A DNA stretch of 64,000 bases from Latrodectus hesperus (lineage: Eukaryota > Arthropoda > Arachnida > Araneae > Theridiidae). Numbering within the stretch: the first letter of the stretch is position 1; every line of letters begins with the position of its first letter. The notes under the pieces were generated by a model. It ran no database searches and was not told where the DNA came from. It saw nothing but the letters and a program-made list of their open reading frames with translations. Where the stretch lies: NCBI GenBank assembly GCA_037975125.1, contig JAJQOW010000014.1, forward strand, positions 1,488,001 through 1,552,000, given 5' to 3'. This document shows, in pieces, positions 21,850-31,707 of this stretch. Made by a program: the position numbers and the translations under genes.

Positions 21850-22620
21850 CTTAGGAAACTTAAAAGTAAAAATGTCGTACATTTTCAATATTTGCCCCTC
21901 CTTGTGCTTTCTTCAACCCTTTTAAATCATACCCGAGAATAGAGAGCATTTTGAATCATTGCATGCTATACTACATTCTTCTGTTCCTCTTCGCCATTTT
22001 GTGCTTCATTATTTCTCAGACTGTGTAAGAACTGGATTCGTTATCATTCAAAACAGTTTATTCACTTCCAATATCTCTAAAATCTGGAACTTTACACATA
22101 AGAAAACAGTGTATGGAAATACTGTTCAGCAAAGTGCCACTTTCTGTTGCATTTGAAAATTTACAAAAAGAGTCTCTAAATTATTGTGCTTCAGTGAAGC
22201 TGTTTTCCGCTTTTGTTCGGTTGGAACAGAAAATGGCACCATGCTCGACAATAGCTCCCTCTATAAACATCTAAGAAAGATCATATATATATCAAGACTT
22301 AAAGAGACAACCTTCTTCGAAGATATAATAAGTAGTAAAACTATTTTTTATGTGATACGCTGAATTAAAAATGGTCACACATTTTGAAAACCGTTCATTT
22401 AAATATAGAGTGATTATACTTAATCAGGTTTTGGTTGCTTCAAATGTGCAATTCCTATCAATTATTAATAAAAAATGAAAAGGGTTTTCAAAATTTCTTT
22501 TATTTCATTGCCCTTTTTCTTCTAATTAAGAATGATATCAATTTGCAAAAGGATGAATAGCAAACATATTTAATACATTCCCTTCTGTAAATTGTCATTA
22601 ATATCACCAGACTTTATATA
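21850..22620. other. Intervening DNA between LINE pieces
   Basis: AT-rich with no gene or repeat end that I can support. If the composite-insertion reading is right, this segment was carried from another locus. Confidence 0.4.
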
Positions 22621-23565
22621 ATGAATGCATACAGAATGAAGCTGCAAAACCACTGGTATGACCAGCCTGTTGCCAAAGGGCACAAGGGCATCACCAGGAA
22701 AATTCAAGACCCTACTTTTCTGATGCCATCTGACATCATGAAAAAAACATACATGTTTGATAGGACATTTGATATAGTTTTTCCAACTAGAGAGGAATGG
22801 AATAACAACATGTTTGAAACTAAAACAGGAGATCTAATCTGGTACACAGATGGATCGCTGAAGAACAGCCTCTCAGGACTGGGAGTTTGTGGCGTGTCAC
22901 CAAGAATCAGCTTGTCTGTAAGCCTTGGGCGATACGCTTCGGTCTTCCAGGCAGAAGTTTTGGTCATTATCCACTGTCTGTGACTGAATATGAAGAAGGG
23001 CTATTACGATAAGCGGATTCTCATTTTCAGTGACAGTCAAGCCGCTTTAAAAGCGCTTAATTCCTTCGAAATCAAATCTAAAATGATTCTGGAGTGTAGA
23101 AACCTTCTTACAGAACTGGCAACTAGAAACAGGGTGATCCTTGTATGGGTGCCAGGGCACAAAGGTATCGAAGGTAATGAAAGGGCTGATGAGCTTGCTA
23201 AACAAGGATCGTCTTTTGTTCCCATTGGTCCAGAACCTTTTTGTGGAATCAATTTGAAGACCGCAAAAACCAATGTTCTTGGATGGGAAAAACGGAAGAT
23301 GTATGAAGCTTGGCTCAAATCTCCTGGTCAAACCCACGCTAAAAGTATGATCTGTAGATCATCAGCGAGGATTTCCTATGAAATTCTAAGATGCTCTAGG
23401 CAGAAGATACGTTTAATCGTAGGCTTCATAACTGGGCACTACTCTTTCAGAAAACACCTCCATAAAATGGGACAGCAAGACCCTATCTGCAGGAAATGTC
23501 ATACGCCAGAGGAAACGGCCAAGCCTATCATTTACGAATGCGAGGCTCTTGCTCTCCCTAGATGA
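22621..23565 (+). pseudogene. LINE ORF2 fragment with RNase H domain, piece B
   Basis: One reading frame covers 22621-23565 with a single in-frame TGA at 22981-22983. RNase H residues are in order: YTDGSLKN (Asp), FQAEVLV (Glu), IFSDSQAALKAL (Asp), WVPGHKGIEGNERADELAKQ (His, Asp). A post-RNase H region and CRKCHTPEETAKPIIYECEA follow. The protein would degrade the RNA strand after target-primed synthesis. Reverse transcriptase and endonuclease are absent. The TGA lies between the Glu and the next Asp, so RNase H is broken. The stop TGA at 23563-23565 is followed by the family 3' UTR and (AAG)n. Confidence 0.85.
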
Positions 23566-23977
23566 ACTTCTTTAGGCATCATCCATACTAGAGAGTGACA
23601 CCTAGACTCCATGAAAGGGTTATCGGACTTTATGAATAAAGTGGGTGACCCGAGCCACTGGAACTAGGAAACATTGGGTTCGGAGTAAACAGTACAAAAT
23701 GTTGATAAAAGCAGAGGTGCCCAATGACATACAAACCCAACACTAAGAAGAAGAAGAAATCAGCGGCTACTATAATTGGGGCCACGATATCCAAATTTAA
23801 CTAAAGCAAAGTTATTCAATTGTAAAAACGATTTGTAAGCACATTCCTTTGTGAAAGAACGCGATTAAAAAAATTTCAGGCATGCAATTTCAATCGACTG
23901 CGTGGGGATAAGAAAAATGAGAAGAGAATCTCATGAAACACAGCTTAGTTTTATGCTACGGGGATTTTTTATGTACA

Positions 23978-24438
23978 TGTTACCGGCAATGTAATTATTT
24001 AGGTCAGTATTCATAAGGCTTGTTTATTATGAATAATGACCATTAAAATTTGGCAATTTGATAAATTTGAATTACTTTACGATAATTTCTCCCATTGACC
24101 GATCATTATAAATACCGCTATTATTTCTTTGGGCACTTTGATTAATTGACAGCAATGGGACAACCACGTGCGTGTGGTGTGATTCTGGCTAGCCAATCAG
24201 CATTCATTTTCAGTGTTTGTTACTTTGTCAGTTAGGTATGTAAAAATTTGTTATTTTTTTATAAGAAATATGAATAATAATGATTTTTAAATTGCCCACT
24301 TGATTTTTAGTATTATATATAATGACAGGGCAATGTAATATTTGCAACATAATTTATCATTTTTCATATCCTTTTGGACATTTTTTAAATTGCCCGAGCA
24401 TTATAAAGAATGCCCAATTATTTACATTGCCCGTAACA
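23978..24438. mobile_element. MITE-like inverted-repeat element (TGTTAC...GTAACA)
   Basis: The left end TGTTACCGGCAATGTAATTA matches the complement of the right end, TGTTACGGGCAATGTAAATA. Related blocks continue inward on both sides (ATTCATAA/ATTCTTTATAA) and GGGCAAT motifs recur at 24330 and 24395. It is 461 bases with no frame. I cannot fix the target duplication, so the superfamily is not assigned. Confidence 0.6.
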
Positions 24439-25781
24439 TATACATTATTGTCTCTTTGTCTCTGTACACTTCTCTCTGAATTTTATACAAATATGTAAAT
24501 TAATGATATTTCTTTTTTAAATATTTATTTTTATCTTTAGGCTTTCGAAAACATTCCAACTTTTTTTTTTTTCGAAATTTTTACTGTAGTAAACAACTAC
24601 ACGAAATCCCTGTGTAAAAAAACATGATATAAACAACGTGTGTTCCACTCTAAAAAACTACAAAGTAAAGCAACATTCAATAACAAAAAGCAGTTAACAT
24701 TCTTAAAAGAACTACTTTTATCAAAAACTCTTGAAAAAGAAAAATAAAACAATCAGGAAAAAAGACGGTCCAACATGTATAAAACTGAAAGAATTGCAGA
24801 ACAAATAGTTATGTCCGCGTTGAGAAATGTTTTTCATGTTTTTGTACTTTTAAAACAAAAATTTGACTCCGTGCACCAGACAACCTATCGGCCTGAGGCT
24901 GTTGAGAGACATTTTAATATCTACCACAGAAATTAACTTCTATATTCGTAAGAGTGGGTCGTGTGCAATGGAGGTAACCTCGAAAAACTCAAAACTATCC
25001 ACCCAGACGGACATTTATACAATAAAGCAAAAGATTGTACTGAATAAGTTATGAGGTATATGGATTAGAGCATTTTTCCCCCACAAAGGCGTTGCAATGG
25101 GTGGAATTAATTTTCATGGACGCATAATTTTATGTTTTCTTACTAAGCAGAAAGAGAAAATTGCAATGTGTTATTGTAATAATGACTCAATCCCATCAGG
25201 CTTCTCTAGTGAACTGGGGTCTTCATTGCAAAAATATATACCTAACATTTTTGGGGGAACAGATTTACAAATTTATCGACATTTAAATTATTTCTTTTTA
25301 AGGAAATTTATTATTTACTTCGCTTTCTGTTCGAAGCGCTATTTTGTACCACGAAATATTTCGCGTGTAGATCAACTAAATCAAAACAAAAGCTTTATGA
25401 AACTGCAAATGCATTATCGATGAATTGAAAACATGAAAAACGCACTTGTCGCATCGCGAATAGCAATAAAATAAAAAAAGTCATTGTTTTTTATGAATTT
25501 TTTTAAAACATACTTTATAAAAAAAATATTTAAAAAGTTGATCTTCTAAAGTGTGAGAATATTGAGACAGAACGGAGAACCGATAACGAAAGTCATTTTT
25601 TACTCATACAAAGCAGTAATGAAATGGGAGGCAAGACTAGGAGTGACAGTAGAGACTAGGAGCGTTGTAAGTAACTTTAACTGTAACTTCAAATCGTTAT
25701 GATTTGAATCAATGAGAAACGATATAATAAAAATTTTTTATATTTTAAGCTTGTGGGGAAAGATTGAATTGATAGAGAGGC
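24439..25781. other. AT-rich stretch without recognised genes
   Basis: CACTCTAAAAAAC at 24646 resembles the end of the 6750-16201 element, but no partner is visible. Frames at 24863-25054 and 25097-25423 have no recognisable domains. Confidence 0.4.
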
Positions 25782-25796
25782 AAATAAAATATTAAA

Positions 25797-26068
25797 AACT
25801 AATTAAACTCCATGGCACGACAGCCCATGTGGGCCAAGGCCTACAGTGGCCATAACTGTTTTCATGACCGAGGGCTTTGGGGTGCGAAGCAAATGTCCCA
25901 GTCAGGTGGTCAGCCTAACGTAAGACCCCCAGTGTTTAGTTCCCAAGCATGCTTGGTACTCAGTGAATCGACCCACTGAAGGGATGAAAGGCTGAGTCAA
26001 TCTTGCCCAGCCCGAGGATCGAACCTCGGTCCTGCGTCTTGGGAGCGTGAAACGCTGCCACTAAGACA
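25797..26068 (-). mobile_element. SINE family B, full length, 15-bp TSD
   Basis: Flanked by aaataaaatattaaa at 25782-25796 and 26069-26083. On the minus strand it begins TGTCTTAGTGGCAGCGTTTC (A box) and has CGAGGTTCGATCCTCGG (B box). It continues with the family body and ends CATGGAGTTTAATTAGTTT. This copy defines family length (about 270 bases). Other copies are at 18002-18400 and 43125-43400. Confidence 0.9.
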
Positions 26069-26108
26069 AAATAAAATATTAAAGTACCTCGTAATTCCGA
26101 AAAGTATG

Positions 26109-26641
26109 CCCCTCAGGGGGTTTACCTTCTTTAGGTAAACACGGGTGTCACAATCCCGAGGTACCCCAGTGATCTGTCCTCTTCTTTCTTTTCTTCTCTC
26201 CTCTACTCTTCTGCTTTTTCTTCCTCTTCTCCCTCAGTGTGGTTGCCTCGCAAGAGGTTGAGGGCTCCCCTTGAGTAGCTTTCGCCGCTCTGTTGCTATT
26301 AGCTACTCTTGAGGACTAAATCACCCACGTGTTTGCCGTGCGTGGAGACCCGTGTCCCTGGAAAGGAGGGTCCTGGTAATTGAGGCCCCCAGAGACCAAC
26401 ACATTACTTTGGCCTCTGCTTCAGGTAAACGGGAGGTGTGTTGTGGTCCTCAGCACATCAATCGGCTTTATGGATCAAGCGATCGGTACATCTACTGGGT
26501 GACTCGTTAAGGGTGGAGGCCACTTCAGGGATGTACTGTGAGCGTATAGGACCTGGCTAGCACTGGTGCAGCTGGTCTGCATCCCCTTGTTGGACTCGGT
26601 GGTGGGTGGTGCCGTCAGGTCCCGAATTTTCCATTTCCAAT
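26109..26641 (+). promoter_or_regulatory. LINE copy 2 5' UTR
   Basis: It starts CCCCTCAGGGGG followed by the GTTTACCT-tcttt-AGGTAAAC hairpin and is nearly identical to the copy 1 leader until about 26625 (five or so differences, three of them in the pyrimidine tract). The match stops abruptly about 15 bases before the ORF1 ATG at 26642. Confidence 0.75.
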
Positions 26642-27778
26642 ATGGAAACAAATTCTTATTCTTCTCTCCCACGGGAGCATTCCTTGTCAGTTATACATGC
26701 AAAATTTTATGTTGTAAAACGGAAAGAGGGTACCTTCGAAAATGTATCCCCTTTCCTAATCCAAAAAGCTATTAGCGGAAATATCGGCGAAGTGAAAGGC
26801 ATTAGGAAAATGCGTTCTGGAGACTTAATGGTTGAGGTCGCTTCAGAAGCACAAGCTAACGCTATAAACACCTTGTCTATGCTTGCTAACATAGAGGTGT
26901 CTGTCTCTCCTCATATGAACCTTAACTTTTCTCGTGGTGTGGTATCCGCAAGGGATTTGCTTAACACGCCTACGGATGAGATCTTAGAAAATCTCAAAGA
27001 TCAAAAGGTCTGTGCTGTAAGACGCATAACTGTCAGACGAGATGGGCAGATTATTAATACTAAACATCTCGTACTGACTTTTGCGACGCCAGACCTACCG
27101 CAGCATATTAAAGCTGCGTATATGCATCTACCCGTAAGGCCATTTATTCCAAATCCTTTGCGTTGTTTCCAGTGCCAGAGATTTGGTCACTCCAAAGCGA
27201 CTTGCAGAGGCAAACTGACTTGCGCTCGCTGCGCAGCAGTTGGCCATGACAGTTCGTCTTGTACTGCAAAGGAGAGGTGTGTCAACTGTAAGGGTGACCA
27301 CCCCTCCTACGCTAGGAGTTGTCCTATCTGGATACTGGAAAAGGAGATCACAACCACTAAAGTTAAGAACAATTGTTCATATCCTGAGGCGAGACGTACT
27401 GTTACCGCACGTACACCTCAAGCAGGAGTTAGCTACGCTTCTGTCGCCGCAAAAGTCACCCGAACGACTAGCACGCAAACTGATGCTCTTTCACTTCCAA
27501 TAGTCAAATTACCCCCTACCTCTGAGAAAAGGCCAAAATCAACCTCCACAACCATTCCCCGTAGAAAAGCTCCGATTGCAAAATCTAAAGCCGTAAAGGC
27601 TTTTAAACTAAAATCTGCTAAAGAGGGCATTATTAGGCCCTCAATATCCACCCGTAAAGCCTTAACCCTGGAGGCTGACGCTGTTTCATTACATCCCTCG
27701 GACGAGGATTTATCGCTCGAGGAGATGTCAGATGACATGCCTTCCAGCTCCGGGAAAGGAGCTTTTCAAATTCAATAA
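26642..27778 (+). CDS. LINE ORF1 nucleic-acid-binding (Gag-like) protein, copy 2
   Basis: 378 codons from ATG (METNSYSSLPREH), with stop TAA at 27776-27778. Domain order is as in copy 1: an N-terminal region, VRRITVRRDGQIINTKHLVL, then zinc knuckles at about residues 174-227 (CFQCQRFGHSKATC, CARCAAVGHDSSSC, CVNCKGDHPSYARSC), EKEI...CSYPEARR, and a Lys-rich tail with an acidic end (SDEDLSLEEMSDD). Many codons differ synonymously from copy 1 and about a quarter of residues differ outside the knuckles, while the knuckles keep every Cys and His. This pattern suggests purifying selection in the source lineages. The earlier in-frame GTG at 26606 is not used as start. Confidence 0.93.
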   Translation: METNSYSSLPREHSLSVIHAKFYVVKRKEGTFENVSPFLIQKAISGNIGEVKGIRKMRSGDLMVEVASEAQANAINTLSMLANIEVSVSPHMNLNFSRGVVSARDLLNTPTDEILENLKDQKVCAVRRITVRRDGQIINTKHLVLTFATPDLPQHIKAAYMHLPVRPFIPNPLRCFQCQRFGHSKATCRGKLTCARCAAVGHDSSSCTAKERCVNCKGDHPSYARSCPIWILEKEITTTKVKNNCSYPEARRTVTARTPQAGVSYASVAAKVTRTTSTQTDALSLPIVKLPPTSEKRPKSTSTTIPRRKAPIAKSKAVKAFKLKSAKEGIIRPSISTRKALTLEADAVSLHPSDEDLSLEEMSDDMPSSSGKGAFQIQ

Positions 27779-30700
27779 TAACTTCCTTTGTTTCTTGGAA
27801 CTGCCATGGTTTGCGTTCCCATCATGATGACATCAAGTCTATAATTTCAGCCTACAACCCCGCATGTGTTGCACTTCAGGAAACATTCCTGAAGTCCAGC
27901 AATAACTTTTCCATGCGTGGGTTTAAAAGCTTTAGAAAAGACTGTGGTGACGATGGTGCAGTGTCTGGAGGTGTTTGTATATTAACATCTAATACTTTTC
28001 CCAGCACTGCCCATCCATTGAATACTACTCTACAGGCTGTTGCTGTAAGAATTCATACTGCATGCTTATTAACAGTCTGTAGTTTATATTTACCACCACA
28101 TGATGTCATCCGCCAAGAGGAACTCGATGCTTTAACAGATCAGCTGCCAACACCATTTCTGTTGTTAGGTGACTTTAACGGCCATAGTTCTTTGTGGGGA
28201 AATGATGATACTAATTCTCGCGGTCGGCAGATAGAGCGGTTTATTTCAGATAATAGTCTCTGTCTGCTTAATACCGACGAGAAGACATATTTCCATGTAC
28301 CCACAAGAACATTTCATTCTCTCGATCTAGCCATTTGTTCTCCATCTCTTCTGCCATTGTTAAATCTAATAGTAGGAAATGATCTGCACAACAGCGATCA
28401 TTTTCCTCTCGTCATCTCCCAGACTGGAGGTAGTAGTGTAAGACAACGCTTACCTACTTACGTGTACAGTCGGGCAGATTGGACGTTATTTACACAATTG
28501 GCAGTTGTTGATGATAAAATGGTTTCGATCGAAGATATTGATATTGCCGTTAGTAAAGTCACTGAAACAATTAAGAATGCAGCTGATGCATCAATACCCA
28601 AGAGTTCCTCTATACCACACAGGCGTTGCAAACCTTGGTGGAACAAACAATGCCAAGAAACATATAAAAAACAGAGGAAGTTATGGGGAATATTTAGGAG
28701 GTACCCCACAACGGAGAATCTTATCGCTTTTAAGAGAGCAAAAGCATTAGCTCGCAGAGCCCGTCGTCGAAGTCAGAAGGAATCCTGGTCCTGCTATGTA
28801 TCTTCTATAACATCTTCAACTTCCAGTAAGCAGTTGTGGAGAAGGGTGAAAGCAGCCAATGGAATTTATAGTGAATTTTCTATTCCTATTTTAAAATCCG
28901 GAGCTGCTATATACTCTTCTCCTACGGATATTGCGAATGTCCTTGGTGAAGCATTTGCTAACATCTCAAGCTCGAACTCTTATAGTCCTTCGTTCTTGAG
29001 GACTAAGAGTCGTGCTGAGCGAGTACAAATTCGCTTCAACCATCGACAAGTCTTACCGTACAACTGCGAATTTGGAATGTTTGAATTGAAGAAAGCTTTA
29101 CAGCAGGCCAATAATACCAGTCCGGGACCTGATGGAATCAGCTATCAAATGCTTCGAAATTTAAGTCCAGACTCCCTATCGAACATATTATATTTGTTCA
29201 ATAGGATCTGGACTGAAAATAAATTTCCATCTTTATGGCAAGAAGCAATAGTGATTCCTGTCCTAAAGGCTGGTAAGGATCCTTCAGACATTTCAAATTA
29301 TCGACCAATTGCTCTGACGAGTTGCTTCTGTAAGACTCTCGAACGTATGGTCAATGCTCGTCTCATCTATGTCTTAGAAACTAATAATTATATCCATAAA
29401 AATCAGAGTGGCTTTCGTAAAGGAAGATCCACTCTTGATAATATGATATACTTGGAAACTCAAATCCGCAACGCTTTTGTGCGGAGAAATCACTTAGTTT
29501 CCATTTTCTTCGACATAGAGAAGGCTTATGACCATACATGGCGATATGGAATTCTCCGGACATTATATGATTTTGGCTTTCGGGGTAATTTGCCGATATT
29601 CCTACAGAATTTTTTATGCTCCCGTGGTTTTAAAGTACGTATTGGAAGCTATACATCCAATACTTTTACACAATCTGAGGGTGTTCCTCAGGGCTCTATT
29701 TTAAGCGTCACACTTTTTAGTCTCTTCATCAGTAACATACTTCATCAGCTTCCATCATCAGTACATGGTACTTTGTTTGTGGACGACCTGCAAATATCAT
29801 GCGAGGGTTCGAATATGCGATTAATTGAGAGACAACTGCAAACAGCAGTTAACAAGCTTGCTGCATGGTGTGCTGAGAATGGCCATACTTTATCTCCTAG
29901 CAAGAGTAGATGTGTCCACTTCTGTAGAAAGACTAGCCTGCATAATGATCCAACTATTTATATCAACAACACTTCAATACAAGTAGTCAATGAAATAAAA
30001 TTCCTGGGTATTATCTTTGACCGAAAATTGACCTTTCTTCCGCATATTTTATATTTGCGGAAGAAGTGTGAGCGATCGCTTAATATCCTCAAGGTGTTGT
30101 CAAATACATCTTGGGGTGCAGATCGCACATCACTACTTCGCATTTATCAGTCATTGATTTTATCCCGCATTGACTACGGAAGTGTTGTTTATGGATCGGC
30201 TAGATCTTCTATTTTACGAAGACTGGACACAGTTCATCACTCTGCTTTGAGGATATGCTCTGGGGCATTCCGCACATCACCCGTCCAGAGTCTATACGTG
30301 ATATGTCATCAATTACCGTTAGACCTGAGACGAATGCAGCAGTCTCTCAATTATTATGCTAAGATCATGTCGACCCCAAATCACCCAATACGTTCCATGG
30401 TTCCAAATACCTCTCTCATGAGATTATATGATGCTCGTCCAATGAGCATCCCACCTTTTCTCACACGAGCCAAATCACATCTGTGGCTCACAGACCTACA
30501 TGATATTCGGATTGAGTCTGTACCTCAATTTGCTCATCCGCCTTGGTATAACCCAACATATAATTTTATCAATACCTTTGCTCACTACAGAAAATCTGAC
30601 ACAACACCTATTGTTTTTCAACAGCTATATTCTTCTCATCGCTGTCAGTATCAATCATACAAACCTGTATTCACAGACGGTTCTAAATCAGCAGGACATG

Positions 30701-31458
30701 TGGGCTGTGGAGTTTTTATCAATAATACAGCTTTTAGTTACAGCCTACATTCGTCCTGCTCCGTCTTTACTGCTGAAGCAACCGCCATCTTCTATGCGCT
30801 TCAGCACGTGAATGCAGATGATTGTCATGAATTTTGTATTTACACTGACAGCATGAGTATGATTGAAGCCTTGAAAAACAATAGCGTTACCTGTCATCCT
30901 GTTGTGTCTAGAATTTTCTCAGCATTGGATTCCCTTGCTGGCAAGGGATACAAAATTATATTTTGTTGGGTACCAAGTCACGTAGGTCTTGATGGAAACG
31001 AGAGAGCGGATACAGCTGCAAAGGCTGCTGAAGATCCAATTCTACCATCAGTTCCGCTCTCAGATGTGAGAAAGGGTATAAAAAGATTTATATGTTCCCT
31101 ATGGGAAGAATCATGGAACTTGCAGGTCGGAAACAAACTCCATAGCATTTTCTCATCCCTCACCTCATTATCAATTTTACCGCTACGAAGTGCGGATGTT
31201 AGATTGAATCGCCTTCGTATCGGACACACACGTTTCACACACAGACATTTGTTTTTGAGTGAATTAAATCCTTGGTGTGAAACGTGTGATGAACCTTATA
31301 CTGTGCATCATATTTTAATTTCATGTTCATGTTTTAACCATTTACGTATACACTTTTTTAATACTGATTTTATAACTTTATTTGATTTAATAGGGGATCC
31401 ACCCCATAAAAACCTATTCGCTTTTTTAAGAGCAATAGGATTCATACATTTTATTTGA
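27778..31458 (+). CDS. LINE ORF2 polyprotein (endonuclease, reverse transcriptase, RNase H), copy 2
   Basis: 1226 residues if read from 27778. The frame is open from 27736 and contains no ATG before the endonuclease, which starts SFVSWNCHGLRS at residues 3-14, so initiation is unusual (see findings). The APE endonuclease has QETF near residue 34, LLLGDFNGHSSLWG near 129 and NSDHFPLVI near 203. The RT has SPGPDGISYQML, QSGFRKGRSTLDN, FFDIEKAYDHTW, GVPQGSILS and FVDDLQ near 667. RNase H has FTDGSK near 965, TAEATAIF near 999, YTDSMSM near 1020 and GNERADTAAK near 1072. A C-terminal zinc motif is CETCDEPYTVHHILISC. It nicks target DNA and copies the LINE RNA in the nucleus. No stop or frameshift is present. 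Confidence 0.95.
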   Translation: MTSFVSWNCHGLRSHHDDIKSIISAYNPACVALQETFLKSSNNFSMRGFKSFRKDCGDDGAVSGGVCILTSNTFPSTAHPLNTTLQAVAVRIHTACLLTVCSLYLPPHDVIRQEELDALTDQLPTPFLLLGDFNGHSSLWGNDDTNSRGRQIERFISDNSLCLLNTDEKTYFHVPTRTFHSLDLAICSPSLLPLLNLIVGNDLHNSDHFPLVISQTGGSSVRQRLPTYVYSRADWTLFTQLAVVDDKMVSIEDIDIAVSKVTETIKNAADASIPKSSSIPHRRCKPWWNKQCQETYKKQRKLWGIFRRYPTTENLIAFKRAKALARRARRRSQKESWSCYVSSITSSTSSKQLWRRVKAANGIYSEFSIPILKSGAAIYSSPTDIANVLGEAFANISSSNSYSPSFLRTKSRAERVQIRFNHRQVLPYNCEFGMFELKKALQQANNTSPGPDGISYQMLRNLSPDSLSNILYLFNRIWTENKFPSLWQEAIVIPVLKAGKDPSDISNYRPIALTSCFCKTLERMVNARLIYVLETNNYIHKNQSGFRKGRSTLDNMIYLETQIRNAFVRRNHLVSIFFDIEKAYDHTWRYGILRTLYDFGFRGNLPIFLQNFLCSRGFKVRIGSYTSNTFTQSEGVPQGSILSVTLFSLFISNILHQLPSSVHGTLFVDDLQISCEGSNMRLIERQLQTAVNKLAAWCAENGHTLSPSKSRCVHFCRKTSLHNDPTIYINNTSIQVVNEIKFLGIIFDRKLTFLPHILYLRKKCERSLNILKVLSNTSWGADRTSLLRIYQSLILSRIDYGSVVYGSARSSILRRLDTVHHSALRICSGAFRTSPVQSLYVICHQLPLDLRRMQQSLNYYAKIMSTPNHPIRSMVPNTSLMRLYDARPMSIPPFLTRAKSHLWLTDLHDIRIESVPQFAHPPWYNPTYNFINTFAHYRKSDTTPIVFQQLYSSHRCQYQSYKPVFTDGSKSAGHVGCGVFINNTAFSYSLHSSCSVFTAEATAIFYALQHVNADDCHEFCIYTDSMSMIEALKNNSVTCHPVVSRIFSALDSLAGKGYKIIFCWVPSHVGLDGNERADTAAKAAEDPILPSVPLSDVRKGIKRFICSLWEESWNLQVGNKLHSIFSSLTSLSILPLRSADVRLNRLRIGHTRFTHRHLFLSELNPWCETCDEPYTVHHILISCSCFNHLRIHFFNTDFITLFDLIGDPPHKNLFAFLRAIGFIHFI

Positions 31459-31694
31459 TTTGTTTGTTAAATTTTAAAATTATACATATATTTTATCTTA
31501 TAAATTTTATTTTAAAATATTATATACACAGATTTTTGTATTTTAAAATTTTTTAAATGTTGCTTGGGTTTTTTGAAAAAAAAATAAAGAAAGAAAAATA
31601 AATTAATAATGAAGAAACAAAATCTTACTCTTGGCGCAGCATGTCCAATTTTGGACCTTGCGCCATAAAACCCAACCAACCAACCAACCAACCA
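31459..31694 (+). other. LINE copy 2 3' UTR with hairpin and (CCAA)n tail
   Basis: An AT-rich 3' UTR is followed by the inverted repeat at 31633-31664 (GGCGCA...TGCGCC and GTCCA...TGGAC, with loop change C to A relative to copy 1) and the tail of CCAA units. The hairpin is better conserved than the surrounding 3' UTR, which has several indels between copies. Confidence 0.8.
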
Positions 31695-31707
31695 TCCGAA
31701 AAGTATG

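Larger units (their letters stand above)
20988..23756 (+). mobile_element. Composite LINE insertion (two LINE pieces and intervening DNA) under one 12-bp TSD
   Basis: aaatcagcggct stands at 20976-20987, directly before the 5'-truncated start of LINE piece A, and again at 23757-23768, directly after the (AAG)n tail of LINE piece B. Piece A (about 20990-21536) and piece B (about 22621-23756) are separated by 1.08 kb of other DNA that includes a SINE. No matching duplication flanks piece A at its own 3' end. The simplest reading is one retrotransposition of a read-through RNA (3' transduction); alternatives are listed in the findings. Confidence 0.6.
26109..31694 (+). mobile_element. Full-length, apparently intact I-clade LINE, copy 2, 13-bp TSD
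   Basis: The 5586-base element lies between tccgaaaagtatg at 26096-26108 and 31695-31707. The layout is as in copy 1, with the same 5' palindromes, two open frames, the 3' hairpin (31633-31664) and a (CCAA)n tail. ORF1 and ORF2 are both open over their whole length and all endonuclease, RT and RNase H motifs are present. An exact TSD and intact frames point to a recent insertion. It could be competent for retrotransposition and could also supply proteins to copy 1 in trans. Confidence 0.95.

Noticed and set aside
27736..27790. -1 ribosomal frameshift slippery site at the ORF1/ORF2 overlap
   Set aside because: No X XXY YYZ heptamer is found in the ORF1 phase. Frameshifting remains possible, but I do not annotate a site.
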